DNA of 64,000 nucleotides from Caldilineales bacterium (GTDB lineage Bacteria > Chloroflexota > Anaerolineae > J102): positions 1 to 64,000 of the forward strand of contig JAIBAP010000003.1 in assembly GCA_019695115.1 (NCBI GenBank), read 5' to 3'. Each line of letters opens with the position of its first letter. Position 1 is the stretch's first letter. Below, piece by piece: positions 61,097 to 64,000 of this stretch. Both the position numbers and the translations under genes were made by a program. The notes under the pieces are model-generated. The model ran no database searches. It was not told where the DNA came from and was given only the letters and a program-made list of their open reading frames with translations.

Positions 61097-62117
61097 GGGA
61101 GACCTCCTGTCCCCGCCAATAGTGGTGAATGAGATGGGCCGGGAATACGCCCCGGTCGGTGACGATGCCGGAGATCAGATGCGGCGGGGTGATGTCGAAG
61201 GCCGGATACAGCGCCTCCACCCCCTCCACCGCCACCCTCTGCCCGGCCAGATACAGCACCTCGCGGCCATCGCGCCCTTCGATGGGGATGGCCGCACCGG
61301 CGGGGGTGGCGGGGTCGGGGCCATCGTAGCCGAGGACGAAAAACGGCAGCCGGTGATAGTGCGCGGCCAGGGCGATCTGAAACGTCCCCACCTTGTTGCT
61401 GATGCGCCCGTCCAGGGTGATGCGGTCGGCGGCGCAGATGAACTTGTCGATCAGACCCTGGCTCATCAGGTGGGCGGGCATGCCGTCGGTGATCAGCGTG
61501 CAGGGGACGCCCATCTCCACCGCGCTTTGGGCCGTCAGCCGCGCCCCTTGCAGATAGGGCCGCGTCTCGGTGGGATAGAGATGGATCCGCTTGCCCTGCT
61601 CTTTGGCGATCCAGAGCATCCAACACAGGGCCGCGCCGGCAAAACAGTGCGTGAGGACGCGGTCGCCATCGGCCAACAGATCGGCGGCGTGCCCCCCGCA
61701 CAGCCGGCTGACCGTGTTGCCGCGCTCGATCTCAAGATTGACCAGAGTCAGGATGTCGTTTTTAGGGTCGCGACCGGCGGCCAGGGCGGCCAGGGCGGCG
61801 GCCAGGGCGGCGGGGATGAGGTGGTGGAGGTCATCGGCGGTGGGGCGGGTGGCCAGTAGCCGGGCGGCGGCGGCGCCATAGCCGGGTTCGCTCGGCTCGG
61901 CCAGGGCCAGACCCAACCCGGCGGCATAGGCCAGCGGCGGCCCGCCCTGCACCACCATCTCCTCCACCGCCCGCGCCGTCTCCTCGACCGAGCGACAGGT
62001 CACATACTCGGTGGCGAAGGGGTATTTGCGCCGGTCGAGCAAGATGACGGCATCCTGGCTGCGGTCGTAGCGCAGGGTGTTGAAGCGGTCGGACAAGAGA
62101 GCGGGGCAGGGGCGCAT
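61086..62117 (-). CDS. mtnA: Methylthioribose-1-phosphate isomerase
   Basis: MtnA converts methylthioribose-1-phosphate to methylthioribulose-1-phosphate in methionine salvage. The 343-residue product has VVQGGPPLAYAAGLGLALA, the catalytic Cys in VLTHCFAGAALCWML, PTETRPYLQGARLTA, and the catalytic Asp in ICAADRITLDGRISNKVGTFQIAL. Length fits the family (about 340-360). The gene order with the phosphorylases supports this rather than the related ribose-1,5-bisphosphate isomerase, which remains possible. Confidence 0.85.
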   Translation of the reverse strand: MRPCPALLSDRFNTLRYDRSQDAVILLDRRKYPFATEYVTCRSVEETARAVEEMVVQGGPPLAYAAGLGLALAEPSEPGYGAAAARLLATRPTADDLHHLIPAALAAALAALAAGRDPKNDILTLVNLEIERGNTVSRLCGGHAADLLADGDRVLTHCFAGAALCWMLWIAKEQGKRIHLYPTETRPYLQGARLTAQSAVEMGVPCTLITDGMPAHLMSQGLIDKFICAADRITLDGRISNKVGTFQIALAAHYHRLPFFVLGYDGPDPATPAGAAIPIEGRDGREVLYLAGQRVAVEGVEALYPAFDITPPHLISGIVTDRGVFPAHLIHHYWRGQEVSHGS

Positions 62118-62274
62118 GGCGCCCCTATCTTATCACAGTTCGGGCGCGGCGTTCTTGTGGGCGCCTTCCCCACGGACACAGTGCATTGGCCTCACGGGGC
62201 TGATGGATGTAAACTGCCCGCCATTGCGCCCGCCTCATCCCCCACCATCCCCCAAGCCTGCCGAGGTTTCTGTC

Positions 62275-64000
62275 ATGCCCGCCATTCGCCTGCTTGCAAC
62301 CCCGACTGCCCAAAATGCCACCTTCGGCTTCCACCTGGCCTTCTCCGCCCCTCGCGACGATGAAGCAGCGGTCTGCTCGCCCGCTACGCTCGACTTCGGC
62401 GACGGCAGCCGGGCCGATCTCGGCCTGATCTGCGCACCCACGGCCTTCACCTGGGCGACCGAACACCAGATCGCCCTGGCCGAGCACACCTACAGCGCGC
62501 CCGACCATCACACCGCCCGCGTGCAATGGGGCGCGGCCACGGCGACGACCGGCGTCGCCCCTGAAGCCAGGCTCAGCGGCCATCCCCAACCCGACCTGCC
62601 GGTGTTTGCAGCCAGTGTGACCGAGCCGCTGGTGGCTGTGGTACAGGTCAAGGTCGCCAACCTGGGCGCCGACCAGCGGCTGCGGCTGGATGGCGGGGCA
62701 GGACAGATTTTCGAGCTGGCGGGCGCCGGCGGCCCTGACCAGGAAGCGACCTGGACGCTGGGCTATCCCAAGCCGTCCGTCTACACCCTGACCCTGGCCC
62801 TGCTCGACCAGGAAGGCTTCTGGCTGGCCGACCTGGCCCAGACGACGGTCGAGATCGCCGACCCCATCGCCGACCCCGCCACCCTTTCCCAACTGCTGGC
62901 CGCGGCCGATGTCCCCACTTTGCCCGAAGTCGCGGCGGCGGCCGTCGATCCGTGGCTGCCCTACCGCTACGCCTATCCGCTCTGGGCCTGGGCACGCACC
63001 TACACCACCCCGGGTGGGACGGCCGTCTCGCGCAGCCTGGCCCCTGGCGCCTACCTGGCCATCGACGCCGAGACCTGGGCCGGCGGCGGCTTTTGGTATC
63101 GCACCCTGGGCCGCGACTGGATCCCGGCCTCGTCGGTGGGGTTTTTCCGACCCTCCGCCTTGCGCGGAACCGAGCTGGGCGAGGCGCCGCCGCCGCCCCC
63201 TCCCCCGCCGCCGCCCGGCCGCCGTGGGATCGTTACGGCCGACCGCCTGAATGTGCGCGCCCGGCCCGGCGCCACGGCCAACAACCCGCCCATCGATTCG
63301 CTGCTCCGGAACACCGAGGTCGCCATCTACGAAGAGGCGCGCGCCAGCGATGGCTTGTGGTACCGGATCGGCGTCAACCGGTGGGTGCACAGCAAATGGG
63401 TGCAGGTGCTGGCCAGCGCGACTGCCGGCGCCGAGGCGGCGTCCACGGCTGCCACCACCGCTGCCGTCTCGTTGCCGGTGGGATGGGTCTTTGCCAGCTC
63501 GCTGGCCGTGCGCGCCCGACCCGGCGCCGCCGCCGACAACCCGCCCATCGACCAATTGACCCGCAACCAGATGGTCAGCGTGCTGGAAACAGGCGCGGTT
63601 GGCAGCGAAACCTGGCATCGCATCGGCGCCGACCGCTGGCTGAACGGCCAATGGCTGCGCCTGGCCCGCTCCCGCGCCCGGCCCGCCGCCATCGGCGCCT
63701 CGGAACGGTGGGTGGGCGTTAGCCTGAGCACGCAAACGGCCATCGCCTATGAAGGCGACCGACCCGTCTATGCCGCCATGATCGCCTCCGGTCTGCCCGG
63801 CACCCCCACCGTCCAGGGCATCTTCCGCACCTGGGCGCGGCTACCCTCCACCAAAATGTCGGGCGGGCGACCGGGCCAGGGCTACTACTATCTGGAGGGC
63901 GTGACCTGGACGTGCTATTTCTATCGCGGCTATGCTCTGCACACCGCCTACTGGCACGACGCCTTCGGCGCGCCGCGCAGCCACGGTTGCGTCAACCTCA
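62275..64000 (+). CDS. L,D-transpeptidase with SH3 domains, 5' part
   Basis: The frame is open from the ATG at 62275 to the window end (575 residues) with no stop, so it continues. Residues about 38-85 look PKD-like (TLDFGDGSRADLGL). A first SH3-like region lies about 240-295, a Pro-rich linker (10 prolines) near 305-315, and two bacterial SH3 domains follow at about 318-380 and 400-462, each with LNVRARPGA or LAVRARPGA and NNPPID or DNPPID. The last part begins a YkuD catalytic domain ending in PRSHGCVNL with the active-site Cys. Such enzymes cross-link peptidoglycan or anchor proteins. No signal peptide is visible from this start; an in-frame ATG at 62203 is an alternative. Confidence 0.85.
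   Translation, partial: MPAIRLLATPTAQNATFGFHLAFSAPRDDEAAVCSPATLDFGDGSRADLGLICAPTAFTWATEHQIALAEHTYSAPDHHTARVQWGAATATTGVAPEARLSGHPQPDLPVFAASVTEPLVAVVQVKVANLGADQRLRLDGGAGQIFELAGAGGPDQEATWTLGYPKPSVYTLTLALLDQEGFWLADLAQTTVEIADPIADPATLSQLLAAADVPTLPEVAAAAVDPWLPYRYAYPLWAWARTYTTPGGTAVSRSLAPGAYLAIDAETWAGGGFWYRTLGRDWIPASSVGFFRPSALRGTELGEAPPPPPPPPPPGRRGIVTADRLNVRARPGATANNPPIDSLLRNTEVAIYEEARASDGLWYRIGVNRWVHSKWVQVLASATAGAEAASTAATTAAVSLPVGWVFASSLAVRARPGAAADNPPIDQLTRNQMVSVLETGAVGSETWHRIGADRWLNGQWLRLARSRARPAAIGASERWVGVSLSTQTAIAYEGDRPVYAAMIASGLPGTPTVQGIFRTWARLPSTKMSGGRPGQGYYYLEGVTWTCYFYRGYALHTAYWHDAFGAPRSHGCVNL

Noticed and set aside
62125-63735. A 536-codon minus-strand frame
   Set aside because: It is antisense to the L,D-transpeptidase gene, whose SH3 and YkuD motifs are clear on the plus strand.

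Overview
The window is GC-rich, densely coded DNA from a bacterium, most likely a member of the Chloroflexota (Anaerolineae/Caldilineae-like). This lineage call is inference from several traits: long Thr/Pro-rich linkers on secreted proteins, secreted proteins ending in a Leu-Pro-x-x-Leu-like tail, a four-subunit 2-oxoacid:ferredoxin oxidoreductase, an Elp3 homologue, Uma2-type and pRiA4b-type accessory proteins, and abundant short intergenic repeats. No rRNA, tRNA or CRISPR array was found.

Layout. 1-5.0 kb: the end of a secreted Thr/Pro-rich protein, a secreted glycoside hydrolase with two malectin-like domains, and selD. The selD active-site residue is encoded by an in-frame UGA followed by a SECIS-like hairpin, so the organism probably decodes selenocysteine. 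5-8 kb: two SCO-like proteins, an EpsI-like protein and an exosortase, all on the minus strand. 8-15 kb: a stand-alone protease-propeptide-like protein with a subtilase, a Uma2 protein, an Rnl1-like RNA ligase, adenosine deaminase, a PH-domain protein and a DsbA-like thioredoxin. 15-18 kb: korDABC behind a structured leader. 18-30 kb: a hydrolase/acyl-CoA-ligase fusion, a lipase-like hydrolase, a phosphodiesterase, an LVIVD-repeat protein, Elp3, a DUF4160/DUF2442 pair, a Trm9-like methyltransferase, an AlkA-like glycosylase and a PQQ-type sugar dehydrogenase. 30-39 kb: a TspO-like protein, a thioesterase, an aldo/keto reductase, a very large beta-CASP protein ending in a ParB-like domain, and a B12-binding radical SAM protein. 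39-48.6 kb: a sugar locus (amidotransferase-like protein, zinc dehydrogenase, two Gfo/Idh/MocA oxidoreductases, two ABC permeases and a binding lipoprotein with two nearly identical binding domains). 49-53.8 kb: lactate dehydrogenase, an aldo/keto reductase and a SIS-domain sugar isomerase. 53.8-62.1 kb: a TPR protein, two MTA-phosphorylase-like proteins and MtnA (methionine salvage), with two paralogous zinc-finger proteins, a PIN toxin-antitoxin pair and an AAA ATPase among them. 62.3 kb to the end: an L,D-transpeptidase that runs off the window.

The intergenic DNA is unusual. About fifteen gaps carry degenerate tandem heptamers of several families. A roughly 60-bp palindrome occurs six times, four of them as a 74-bp array between the binding-protein and permease genes. 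A short GCACG/CGTGC hairpin recurs upstream of genes. Some repeats supply the stop codon of the neighbouring gene. Functional assignments rest on motifs read by eye; no database search was run.
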